64,000 nt of DNA, taken from NCBI GenBank assembly GCA_034927685.1, contig JAYFPO010000023.1, positions 124,001 through 188,000 on the forward strand, written 5' to 3'. Both the position numbers and the translations under genes were made by a program. Below the pieces are notes generated by a model. That model ran no database searches. It was not told where the DNA came from and saw only the letters and a program-made list of their open reading frames with translations. This DNA is from RGIG3159 sp034927685 (lineage in GTDB: Bacteria > Bacillota > Clostridia > Oscillospirales > Oscillospiraceae). Positions within the stretch are counted from its first letter, which is position 1, and every line of letters begins with the position of its first letter. Positions 8,405 to 15,053 of this stretch are shown here, piece by piece.

Positions 8405-9099
8405 TCCGGCCGCTCCTCGGGTTGTTCCTCGGGTTGCTCCTCGGGTTGTTCCTCGGGTTGCTCCTCCGGCCGCTCCTCGGGTTGCTCCTCGGGTTGCTCC
8501 TCGGGCCGCTCCTCGGGTTGTTCCTCGGGTTGTTCCTCGGGTTGTTCCTCGGGTTGTTCCCCGGGTTGTTCCTCCGGTTGTTCCTCGGGTTGTTCCTCCG
8601 GTTGTTCCTCTGCCCGCGCGGCGTCCTCTTCCGGCTCCTTCGCCGGGGCGGCTGGCTCTGTCTCGCCGCGGAAAAACGCGCCCAGAATGCCGTTGACGAA
8701 GGCCACGGCTTCGGCGGATTCATACTTCTTGGTCAGCTCCAGCGCCTCGTTGACGGCGACGGAGGCGGGCACGTCATCCACATAGAGAATCTCGTAGATT
8801 GCCAGCTCCAGAATGGCGCGGGCCAGCCTGGAAATCCGGTCCAGCTTCCAGCCGATGGCGTATTTCGAAATATAGGCCCGCAGCTCGGCCCCCTTCTCCT
8901 GAATACCGGCGGAGACCGCCTCGATATACTGCATCTGCTTCTGATTGGGGCGGTCGGTATAGACCTCGTTCTCCGCCCGCAGGGTCGCGTAATAATCCTT
9001 CTCCATCCGGGTCTCCACTACGGAGCCGGCCGGTTCCCCGGTGTAATCCATATCCAGGATCAGATGCAGAACGATTTCCCGCGCGTTAGACCTTGTCAT
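8401..9099 (-). CDS. nusB: Transcription antitermination factor NusB with Glu/Pro-repeat tail
   Basis: 232 residues. Residues 1-143 are a normal all-helical NusB core (SNAREIVLHLIL, then IDRISRLARAILELAIYEILY, PASVAVNEALELTKKY, FVNGILG). NusB binds boxA RNA with NusE in rRNA antitermination. The remaining 90 residues are a low-complexity acidic tail of 17 tetrads, mostly EEQP. The usual NusB ends at about 130-150 residues. The stop lies immediately after the repeat and overlaps the next start (ATGA), so the tail is read through in frame. The tail could be disordered or length-variable; I see no second domain. Confidence 0.93.
   Translation of the reverse strand: MTRSNAREIVLHLILDMDYTGEPAGSVVETRMEKDYYATLRAENEVYTDRPNQKQMQYIEAVSAGIQEKGAELRAYISKYAIGWKLDRISRLARAILELAIYEILYVDDVPASVAVNEALELTKKYESAEAVAFVNGILGAFFRGETEPAAPAKEPEEDAARAEEQPEEQPEEQPEEQPGEQPEEQPEEQPEEQPEERPEEQPEEQPEERPEEQPEEQPEEQPEEQPEERPE
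8404..8610 (-). repeat. 12-bp tandem repeat encoding (E-E-Q-P)n in nusB
   Basis: About 17 copies of a 12-base unit (on the plus strand mostly ggttgctcctcg or ggttgttcctcg) encode the tetrads EEQP, GEQP and EERP. Frame is kept throughout because the unit is a multiple of three. Variation is almost all third-position or single-base, as expected of slippage with later drift. Copy number is likely to vary between strains. Confidence 0.95.
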
Positions 9100-9156
9100 A
9101 GGCTGTATCCTCTGTTTTCTGTTCGGGAAAGAAGGGCTTTGTCACCAAAGGGCCTC

Positions 9157-9540
9157 TTATTCCGCCTTTTTCTTTTTTGGCAGGGTGACGCCGCTGATAT
9201 CCACGTCCACCCGCTGCACCTGGAAGCCTGTCATGGACTCGACGGCGTTCGAAATGCTCTGCTGAATTTTTTTGGCAACCCCGACCACGTCATAGCCATA
9301 GGCCAACACGACCGAGCACGCAATGGTCACGCGGTTTTCCTCGACGGTCAGCTTGATGCCCTTGCCGAGTATCTTCATACCAAGCATTTCCGCCAGGTCA
9401 GAGCCGATATTCGCGTTCAGGTTTTCCACGCCCTCCACCTCCATCACTGCCGCGGCGGCGATGGTGCAGATGACTTCTTCGGAAATGAGGATGGAACCCG
9501 CTTCCTGCTCCTGCATCAAATATTCCTTGTTGTCTGCCAT
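9157..9540 (-). CDS. Asp23/Gls24 family envelope stress protein
   Basis: 127 residues. The Asp23 pattern is clear: GSILISEEVICTIAAAAVMEVEGVENL, a G-K-G-I-K-L-TVEENRVTIACSVVLAYG strand pair, and VAKKIQQSISNAVESMTGFQVQRVDVDISGV. The C-terminus is a short lysine run. Family members sit under the membrane or bind the envelope stress machinery. In clostridia one copy lies just ahead of nusB, as here. A good promoter and GGAGGGA ribosome site precede it, so it probably heads the asp23-nusB-tsaD-like-xseAB-ispA operon. Confidence 0.92.
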   Translation of the reverse strand: MADNKEYLMQEQEAGSILISEEVICTIAAAAVMEVEGVENLNANIGSDLAEMLGMKILGKGIKLTVEENRVTIACSVVLAYGYDVVGVAKKIQQSISNAVESMTGFQVQRVDVDISGVTLPKKKKAE

Positions 9541-9563
9541 GGGAATCCCTCCTTAATGGAACC

Positions 9564-9591
9564 ATTGTACCACAATTCAGGAAAAAAACAA
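9564..9591 (-). promoter_or_regulatory. Predicted sigma-A promoter for the asp23-nusB operon
   Basis: On the minus strand TTGTTT (9591-9586), a 16-base spacer and TACAAT (9569-9564) precede the Asp23 start by 24 bases. It sits directly after the spoIIIAH stop, which would separate the vegetative operon from the sporulation operon. Confidence 0.65.
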
Positions 9592-9593
9592 CC

Positions 9594-10166
9594 TCATTTT
9601 ACTTCAATGATCCGGACGTCCGCCAGGGCATAATCCGTCTGCGAGGTGACAATATCCGAAATCAGCGCCACGTCTGTCTTCTGCAGCCCTTCCTCCGGCG
9701 CGGCCACCGCCACGGAGATCACGTCGTCGGCCATATAGGCCACGCAATCGGTGTAACCCTTGGCGACGACCAGACTTTCGATCTGCGCCTCCGCGAGCGA
9801 ATCCGACACGATTTCGGTCAACTGGGTCGATGCCGCGGTGCTCTGCTCCTCATCATCATAAGACATAGCCTGCTGTAGCAGCTCCACGGCGCTGTCCCGC
9901 GCCTCCTGGCGGGAAAGGCGCATCTCGGAAAAATACTCGTTGGCGGACAGCGTCTGCGCCTGATCCTCCATGGCCGCCGAGAGGGACGCTTCCTCTGTGG
10001 GGTCCGTCTCACTCATGACCATCGTCGAGTCCCCCAAGACCACATCCGCGTCCAGCGTGTCGGTGAGGTCCGTGGCGGACTGTCCCCGCAGCCAGTTCAG
10101 GTAGACGCCCGCGCAGACGAACAGCAGCACCGCTGCGATCACAAGATTCCGTTTCCATGCTTTCAT
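9594..10166 (-). CDS. spoIIIAH: Stage III sporulation protein AH
   Basis: 190 residues. One N-terminal membrane segment (about 8-26) is followed by a long extracytoplasmic region ending in the EscJ-like domain (SLAEAQIESLVVAKGYTDCVAYMADDVISVAV). SpoIIIAH, in the mother-cell membrane, reaches across to SpoIIQ in the forespore membrane to build the feeding-tube channel. Last gene of the spoIIIA operon. The acidic, Met-rich linker is typical of clostridial forms. Confidence 0.93.
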   Translation of the reverse strand: MKAWKRNLVIAAVLLFVCAGVYLNWLRGQSATDLTDTLDADVVLGDSTMVMSETDPTEEASLSAAMEDQAQTLSANEYFSEMRLSRQEARDSAVELLQQAMSYDDEEQSTAASTQLTEIVSDSLAEAQIESLVVAKGYTDCVAYMADDVISVAVAAPEEGLQKTDVALISDIVTSQTDYALADVRIIEVK

Positions 10167-10178
10167 CGAAGTTCCTCC

Positions 10179-10703
10179 TTAATTTGCTTTCATTTTCATC
10201 ACTGTGATTTTATCTGCGCCAAGCCCTGTCAGGCTTGAGACCGCACTTACCAGGTTGAGCCGCACCGACGCCAGATCCCCTCCCTCCGCCACCACGACGG
10301 CTCCCAGATAGACCGGACTCAGAATTTTTGTGGTCACCGGCTCGTCGGAGCCGGTCAGCACCGTCGTCACCTCCACAGATTTGGAACCGTCCTCGTCATT
10401 CTGTTCCGTGGAGGAGTCGGTCTGATAGACGGTCTCCTCTCCCGCACGGACCGTCAGCATCACACAGACCCGCCCGGCGCCCTCCACCTGGCTGAGAAGC
10501 GCGGCGAGGCGCTCCTCGAGGTCCGGCTGCGCGTCGGTCTCCGCGGCTGACGTTTCCGTCTCCTGTTCGGTGGCCGCCTGCCCGTTTCCCGTCGGGATCA
10601 GCAGCAGCGCCGCGCCCAGCAGCAGCACCAGCGCCGCGTAGCGGAACTTCTTCAGAAATTTCCCCGCCTCGCCAAGCGCCGACCGCAGCGGTTTCTCTTT
10701 CAT
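10179..10703 (-). CDS. spoIIIAG: Stage III sporulation protein AG
   Basis: 174 residues with an N-terminal amphipathic start, one membrane segment (about 24-42), and an extracytoplasmic EscJ/PrgK-like ring-building domain (RLAALLSQVEGAGRVCVMLTVRAGEE ... VVVAEGGDLASVRLNLVSAVSSLTGLGADKITVMKM). SpoIIIAG forms the large ring of the mother cell-forespore channel. Four-base overlap with spoIIIAF and a 12-base gap to spoIIIAH. Confidence 0.94.
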   Translation of the reverse strand: MKEKPLRSALGEAGKFLKKFRYAALVLLLGAALLLIPTGNGQAATEQETETSAAETDAQPDLEERLAALLSQVEGAGRVCVMLTVRAGEETVYQTDSSTEQNDEDGSKSVEVTTVLTGSDEPVTTKILSPVYLGAVVVAEGGDLASVRLNLVSAVSSLTGLGADKITVMKMKAN

Positions 10704-11176
10704 GGGCAGAACACCTGCCTTTCCTCCGGTATGGCCAGCGAGTCCCGCAGATAAGCCTGCAGAGACGCCTTCTGCCCCGCGCTCAGCGTTCCGGTGATCA
10801 TCGCGCCGTCCGGATAGGGATAGTCGGCATCTGTCGCCACCGAGACGCTGGCGGTAATCTCGGCGCCGAGACCAGCGGCTTTGTCCAATATATATGCTTC
10901 CGTTTTGTCCCGTATGATTTCCGCCATCAGTTCTTTATTCCCGACGGTAACGCCGGAGGTCATCTCGTCCGTCTGGAGCTCAACCTGGGACAGATACTGC
11001 CCGAATTTGTCGAGATCCGCCTTCACGAGCGGCGTCAGCACCGCCAGCAGCAACACCGTGCCGCCCACCAGACTGACCGCCCGCTTGATCGCGCCATCCT
11101 TTAACAGCGCGGAGAGAATAGCCACCGCCATGGCGGCGCAGACAACGCCGAGCAAATAGTTTCTGAGCTGTTCCAT
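10700..11176 (-). CDS. spoIIIAF: Stage III sporulation protein AF
   Basis: 158 residues. Two membrane segments near the N-terminus (about 7-25 and 33-52) precede a soluble domain with the family block TEAYILDKAAGLGAEITASVSV. The start used is ATG 11176, which overlaps the spoIIIAE stop by one base (TGATG) and has a G-rich ribosome site. An upstream in-frame ATG at 11203 would lie inside spoIIIAE and seems less likely. Component of the SpoIIIA-SpoIIQ transenvelope complex. Confidence 0.9.
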   Translation of the reverse strand: MEQLRNYLLGVVCAAMAVAILSALLKDGAIKRAVSLVGGTVLLLAVLTPLVKADLDKFGQYLSQVELQTDEMTSGVTVGNKELMAEIIRDKTEAYILDKAAGLGAEITASVSVATDADYPYPDGAMITGTLSAGQKASLQAYLRDSLAIPEERQVFCP

Positions 11177-12270
11177 CAATACCCCACCGCCTTTAATGAG
11201 CATACCGTTGAGATGAGCAGCAGCAGCGCGCAGGCCCCCGTCATGCCGAGTAGAAGGCCCATCGCCTCGCCCACCGCGTCCACCATGCTGGTGAGCGACT
11301 CCTCCGCCACCGCACCGGCAATGGCCGCCGTCACCTTCATAATCAGATAGTGAATGCCGATTCTGAAAAACGGCACAACGCAGATCGCCAGAATCGCCAG
11401 CATCCCGAACACGCCGATGGAGCTTTTCAGCAGCGCGGCGCTGACCAGCACCGTGTCCGTCGCGTCCGAGATGATGCCGCCCACCACCGGCACCACCGAA
11501 GAGAGTGTCAGCTTAGCTGCCTTGGCCGTCATGGTGTCCGCCGTCCCGGAAATCACCTGCGTGATGGTCACGAAGCCGGTAAAGGTGTAGACAATGGCCT
11601 TCAGTCCGGTACGGATCAGCCAGGAAAGCAGTTCGCGAAACCGCCGCAGCATCGAATTCCCCAGTGCACAGTCCGCCAGCGCCAGCGCCAACAGCACATA
11701 GGTCATCGGAATCAGCACCTTGGTGACGCAGCCCATCAGCAGATCCGAAAAGAGAACCGTGATCCCGTAGATCGCCCCGCCGGACGTGATTGCGCCGGAG
11801 GATATCGTGGCCGCGCTGAGTACCGGTAACAAGAGCTGAGAAAAGGACACCATATCGCCGATGGTCTCCGTGCCGAGCTGCAGCAGACTGTTCACCCCGG
11901 AAGCACAGACCGCCGCAATGCCGAGCAGTCCCGCCATCGTCACCGCCCGCACCGTCGGCGCGCCGGGCAGCGTGCCGCAAAGACCGCAGACCATACAGAC
12001 GGCCAGTACCATGGCCGCCATGGCGGCGGCGCTCCTGAGATCACTGCCGGTCCCCAGAATGGCTTTTGCAAAGAGCTCCTGCACGGCGTGAAAAAAGCCG
12101 GTGGACTCCGTGGGCTTATTCTCGCCCAGCAGCTCCTGTTGGTCCGCGTCCAGCCCGTCCTCCAGGCTGCTCGCGCCGAACAGATCGGTCAGCTCACCTG
12201 TCACGTCCGCGGCATTCACCGGAACGGCCAGCAGCAGCGCCAGCAGCAGCAGGATGATCGTCTTTCGCAT
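11176..12270 (-). CDS. spoIIIAE: Stage III sporulation protein AE
   Basis: 364 residues with a clear cleavable signal peptide (hydrophobic core to VNAADV, about residue 21). Then come about seven membrane helices with the family-specific stretches FSQLLLPVLSAATISSG and SWLIRTGLKAIVYTFTGFVTITQV, and VVPVVGGIISDATDTVL. It is the large polytopic subunit of the channel complex. The one-base gap to spoIIIAD and the overlap to spoIIIAF indicate tight co-translation. Confidence 0.94.
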   Translation of the reverse strand: MRKTIILLLLALLLAVPVNAADVTGELTDLFGASSLEDGLDADQQELLGENKPTESTGFFHAVQELFAKAILGTGSDLRSAAAMAAMVLAVCMVCGLCGTLPGAPTVRAVTMAGLLGIAAVCASGVNSLLQLGTETIGDMVSFSQLLLPVLSAATISSGAITSGGAIYGITVLFSDLLMGCVTKVLIPMTYVLLALALADCALGNSMLRRFRELLSWLIRTGLKAIVYTFTGFVTITQVISGTADTMTAKAAKLTLSSVVPVVGGIISDATDTVLVSAALLKSSIGVFGMLAILAICVVPFFRIGIHYLIMKVTAAIAGAVAEESLTSMVDAVGEAMGLLLGMTGACALLLLISTVCSLKAVGY

Positions 12271-12271
12271 T

Positions 12272-12658
12272 TCATTCTCCCATCAACGTCTTGAGCATAT
12301 CCAGCACGGCGGTGTAGAGCGGCAGCGAGACATAGAGGATCGACAGCACGGCACCCAGCTCCAGAATGCCCGCCAGCGTCTTTTCCCCGGCGTCCTGACA
12401 ATAGCTCCCGGCGATCTGACTCAGGATACCAATGGCGGTCGCCTTGAGTACCGGCTCAAAGACCGCGCTGTGCACCGTGGAAAGCTCCACCAGCTTCTCG
12501 GCAAATTCGAGTACCGGCTGCAGCAATTCCACGGCCAGAGCGCCTGCCAGACAGCAGCAGGCAATGGCGGCGACCCGGCGAAATGCGCCGTCCTGCGTCA
12601 TCAGCGCCGCCGCGCAGCCCGCCATGACGAGGGCCAGAATCTTAAAAAACTGATCCAT
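12272..12658 (-). CDS. spoIIIAD: Stage III sporulation protein AD
   Basis: 128 residues, with three to four membrane helices covering most of the protein. The family motif region FKILALVMAGCAAALMTQ at the N-terminus and KATAIGILSQIAGSYCQDAGE in the middle are recognisable. Small polytopic partner in the SpoIIIA complex. Its start overlaps the spoIIIAC stop by one base. Confidence 0.93.
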   Translation of the reverse strand: MDQFFKILALVMAGCAAALMTQDGAFRRVAAIACCCLAGALAVELLQPVLEFAEKLVELSTVHSAVFEPVLKATAIGILSQIAGSYCQDAGEKTLAGILELGAVLSILYVSLPLYTAVLDMLKTLMGE

Positions 12659-12852
12659 CAGAAGTGAAACAGGGTCTTGACCAGCTCGAACAGGTCCGCA
12701 ATTCTCTGCACAACGATCATCAGCACCACCACCAGTCCGGCCAGCGTCGTCATGGTGGCCTGCTCCTCCCGACCGGAGCGCACCAGGACTTGATTGAGGA
12801 TCGAGACAATGATGCCAACCGCGGCAATCTTAAAAATCAGATCAACTTCCAT
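12658..12852 (-). CDS. spoIIIAC: Stage III sporulation protein AC
   Basis: 64 residues, the normal length. Two membrane helices flank a charged turn (LVRSGREEQATMTTLAG). The family signature IFKIAAVGIIVSILNQVL is at the N-terminus. Small integral component of the channel. Confidence 0.95.
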   Translation of the reverse strand: MEVDLIFKIAAVGIIVSILNQVLVRSGREEQATMTTLAGLVVVLMIVVQRIADLFELVKTLFHF

Positions 12853-12855
12853 TTA

Positions 12856-13365
12856 TTACACCAACAGGATGGCGGCGGCAAGGCCGCCGCAAATTCCAAC
12901 CGCACGGTAACAGCGGCTCTTTTGCCGCAGGTCCGCGCGAAGCTGCCCTTCCAGCCTGTCCAGCTCCTGTACCGTCCGGGCGACCGCCTCCGCCTGATTC
13001 TGGCCGTCCAGGCGCCCCAAAGATCCAAACAGCCGCCTGAGACAGGCCTGTCCCTCGGGAGGAAGGCAGAGGTTGTCCGCCTTCTCCAGGCAGTCGCAGA
13101 GCACCGCCTCGGCGGTCCTGTCCCGATTTTTTTCCAGCCGATCCGCCGCCTGCGCAAAAAAGACAGGCAGACTGCTCTCCACCGCCAGCTCCCGCAGAAG
13201 CTGCGGCAGCGGCAGGCGATAAAAGGAGATTTTTTGCCCCATCAGCAGCAGCGCGTCCCGCAGCGCCGTGACGGCCTGCAGCCGCCGCCGCATCTGCACG
13301 GACAGCGCAATTCCCATCCAGGCCGCGCTGAGGCCAATCAGCGCAGCGCCGAGTATTCGCATCAT
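12856..13365 (-). CDS. spoIIIAB: Stage III sporulation protein AB
   Basis: 169 residues. N- and C-terminal hydrophobic segments flank a long helical cytoplasmic region, with the family features LRDALLLMGQKISFYRLPLPQLLREL and ADNLCLPPEGQACLRRLFGSLGRLDGQ. SpoIIIAB is thought to resemble type II/T4P inner-membrane platform fragments and to work with the ATPase SpoIIIAA. Overlaps spoIIIAA by four bases. Confidence 0.93.
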   Translation of the reverse strand: MMRILGAALIGLSAAWMGIALSVQMRRRLQAVTALRDALLLMGQKISFYRLPLPQLLRELAVESSLPVFFAQAADRLEKNRDRTAEAVLCDCLEKADNLCLPPEGQACLRRLFGSLGRLDGQNQAEAVARTVQELDRLEGQLRADLRQKSRCYRAVGICGGLAAAILLV

Positions 13366-14225
13366 TCCTGCCGCTCCAATCTGCCGCAGCGATATTCGCC
13401 GAAGCCGTCCATTTCAACCAGGTTGCCGAATATGTGCCGCGCCAGCATGTCCCGGTAAACCGGCCGCTGCCGCAAGTCCTGAACCCCTGCCGCATGGGCC
13501 GTGGCCAGCAGATGCACGCCGCAGTAGGCGCACTTTTCCATGGCTGCCACGTCTTCCGCGCAGGTAATTTCGTCCACGGCGATCCACTGCGGGTTCATCG
13601 TCCGCAGCAGCAGCATAACGCTCTGCTCCTTGTAGCCGCCGGAGAGCACGTCCGTCCGCTCCCCCACGTCCAGCCGGGGCTCCCCCTGAAACGCCGCGCA
13701 AAGCTCAAACCGCTCGTCCGCCACGGAGATGCGCTCCCCCAGTCCATCGGACACCAGACGAATGAGGTCCCGCAGCAGCGTCGTTTTGCCACACCCCGGA
13801 CCGCCGACGATCAGCGTAGAATCCCGGTGCGCCCGCAAAAACGCGAGCGCGTCCTCCGCCGCACCGCGCACCGGGCGCGCGATTCGGATGTTGAGGGACG
13901 ACAGGTCATGGATGGCCGCCGCGCCGCCCGCGTCCCGGACCACGGTACCGGTCAGGCCGATCCGGCAGCCGTCCCTTGTGGTGCAAAACCCCTCCCGCAG
14001 ATAGTCCTGCACGGAGTAGAGCGAGTAGCCCGTGGCCGCGTCCAGCAGGATTCGGAAGTCCGCCGCGGTGGCGCAGTAGTTCAGAAGCACCGCCTTGCGC
14101 TCCGCCACCGCCTCGGTCCGGCGGTTCAGGCGCAGATGGAGCTCCTCCAGTTTTTCCGTGTTGACGGCTCTGGCGAGCTCCCGCCACAAAGGCGGCGGCA
14201 GGCTGCGAAAAATTTCTGGCTGCAT
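13362..14225 (-). CDS. spoIIIAA: Stage III sporulation protein AA (ATPase)
   Basis: 287 residues. AAA-type secretion ATPase fold with Walker A GGPGCGKTT (about 140-148), a Walker B-like WIAVDEI and a downstream AHAAGVQDL. The N-terminal half has the LHLRLNRRTEAV and DYLREGFCTTRDGCRIGLTG blocks of the family. It powers the SpoIIIA-SpoIIQ complex from the mother cell. First gene of the operon, with ribosome site GAGGTGA. In B. subtilis the operon is transcribed by sigma-E; a match to that promoter here (CATATGGT near 14250) is only partial. Confidence 0.95.
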   Translation of the reverse strand: MQPEIFRSLPPPLWRELARAVNTEKLEELHLRLNRRTEAVAERKAVLLNYCATAADFRILLDAATGYSLYSVQDYLREGFCTTRDGCRIGLTGTVVRDAGGAAAIHDLSSLNIRIARPVRGAAEDALAFLRAHRDSTLIVGGPGCGKTTLLRDLIRLVSDGLGERISVADERFELCAAFQGEPRLDVGERTDVLSGGYKEQSVMLLLRTMNPQWIAVDEITCAEDVAAMEKCAYCGVHLLATAHAAGVQDLRQRPVYRDMLARHIFGNLVEMDGFGEYRCGRLERQE

Positions 14226-14262
14226 TTGTGTTCACCTCACAATGCACCATATGCGCCCAGGC

Positions 14263-14298
14263 CAAAAAAAAGACCCGGCCAATCTGGCCGGATCTTTT
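14263..14298 (-). terminator. Rho-independent terminator of the ECF S gene
   Basis: On the minus strand a 13-bp stem around a GC-rich core (CCGGCC with GGCCGG) is followed by a run of eight T. It lies 8 bases after the ECF S-component stop and isolates it from the spoIIIA operon. Confidence 0.9.
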
Positions 14299-14305
14299 AC
14301 TTCGA

Positions 14306-14923
14306 TCAGGTATTTCCCTTTTTTTCAATCTGAATGATGCGCACGATCATTGTGCTGAGCAACAGGTTGACCGCAAGCTCAATGAGAAAATTCACGCCGG
14401 TCAGGCCGACGAGCATGTAATTGAGCAGATTCGTGCCGTTTGCCCACGTGCTCAGCGTGGAGAAGAAGAAAAGCAGCATCCCGGCGAGAAACAGTCCGGT
14501 ATTGACCACCGGGCAGACGATCCCGGCGGCAAGCACGGCGCTCCGCAGGCTCTTTTTGGCGAGGCTGCCATAGACGGCTCCTGCCAGCAGACCGGCCATC
14601 GTCCCCTTTACCAGGCAGAGTGCCACCGTGGCCAGCGCATTCTGGGAAAAAAGCAGCATCACTGCGCCGCCGTCCAGGCTCAAAAGGCCCGTAATCAGCA
14701 CCACAAGGCCGAACACAAAGCCCAGAATCGCGCCCGCCTTTTTCCCATACAGCGCCGCGCCGATGATGATCGGCGCAAGGGCCAGGGTGATTGAAAACGG
14801 TCCGAAGCGAATAAACGTACAGAGAATCGTCAAGACGACGACGATGGCGCAGAGAATGGAGATTCCCGTCAGCGACTTGACGTTCGCCGCGGCGCGCTGG
14901 TTTTTCCGGTTTTCCTGAGACAT
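14306..14923 (-). CDS. ECF transporter S component (vitamin/precursor uptake)
   Basis: 205 residues with five to six membrane helices. The N-terminal helices (TGISILCAIVVVLTILCTF, ALAPIIIGAALYGKKAGAILGFVFGLVV) resemble ECF S components of the pantothenate/folate-like group. These capture the vitamin and pass it to a shared EcfAAT energising module, which is not encoded next to it here. The start ATG 14923 is chosen because AGGAGG lies 10 bases upstream; the open frame extends further without support. Substrate unknown. Confidence 0.85.
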   Translation of the reverse strand: MSQENRKNQRAAANVKSLTGISILCAIVVVLTILCTFIRFGPFSITLALAPIIIGAALYGKKAGAILGFVFGLVVLITGLLSLDGGAVMLLFSQNALATVALCLVKGTMAGLLAGAVYGSLAKKSLRSAVLAAGIVCPVVNTGLFLAGMLLFFFSTLSTWANGTNLLNYMLVGLTGVNFLIELAVNLLLSTMIVRIIQIEKKGNT

Positions 14924-15001
14924 GTTCTTTACCTCCTGCTGCCGCTCCGCTCCAGGCGGATGCAGCGCATTTTGTACTCTACCATAATCAAGCAGAAATG
15001 T

Positions 15002-15040
15002 AAATGGCCTGCAACAAAATACGGTTTCCACAGGCCATTT
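15002..15040 (-). terminator. Probable terminator of ftsK
   Basis: A 10-bp inverted repeat (15002-15011 with 15031-15040) and a 19-base loop, just beyond the ftsK stop on the minus strand. The following T tract is weak, so this is a moderate call. Confidence 0.5.
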
Positions 15041-15053
15041 TTCAAAAACAGGC

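Noticed and set aside
8404..8610. CRISPR array in the 12-bp repeats
   Set aside because: Units are contiguous with no spacers, and they are in frame with nusB.
8380..9633. Plus-strand 417-residue open frame across nusB with a Leu/Gly-rich repeat start
   Set aside because: It is the mirror of the nusB repeat and of the Asp23 gene. Both are clear family members on the other strand, so this frame is a shadow.
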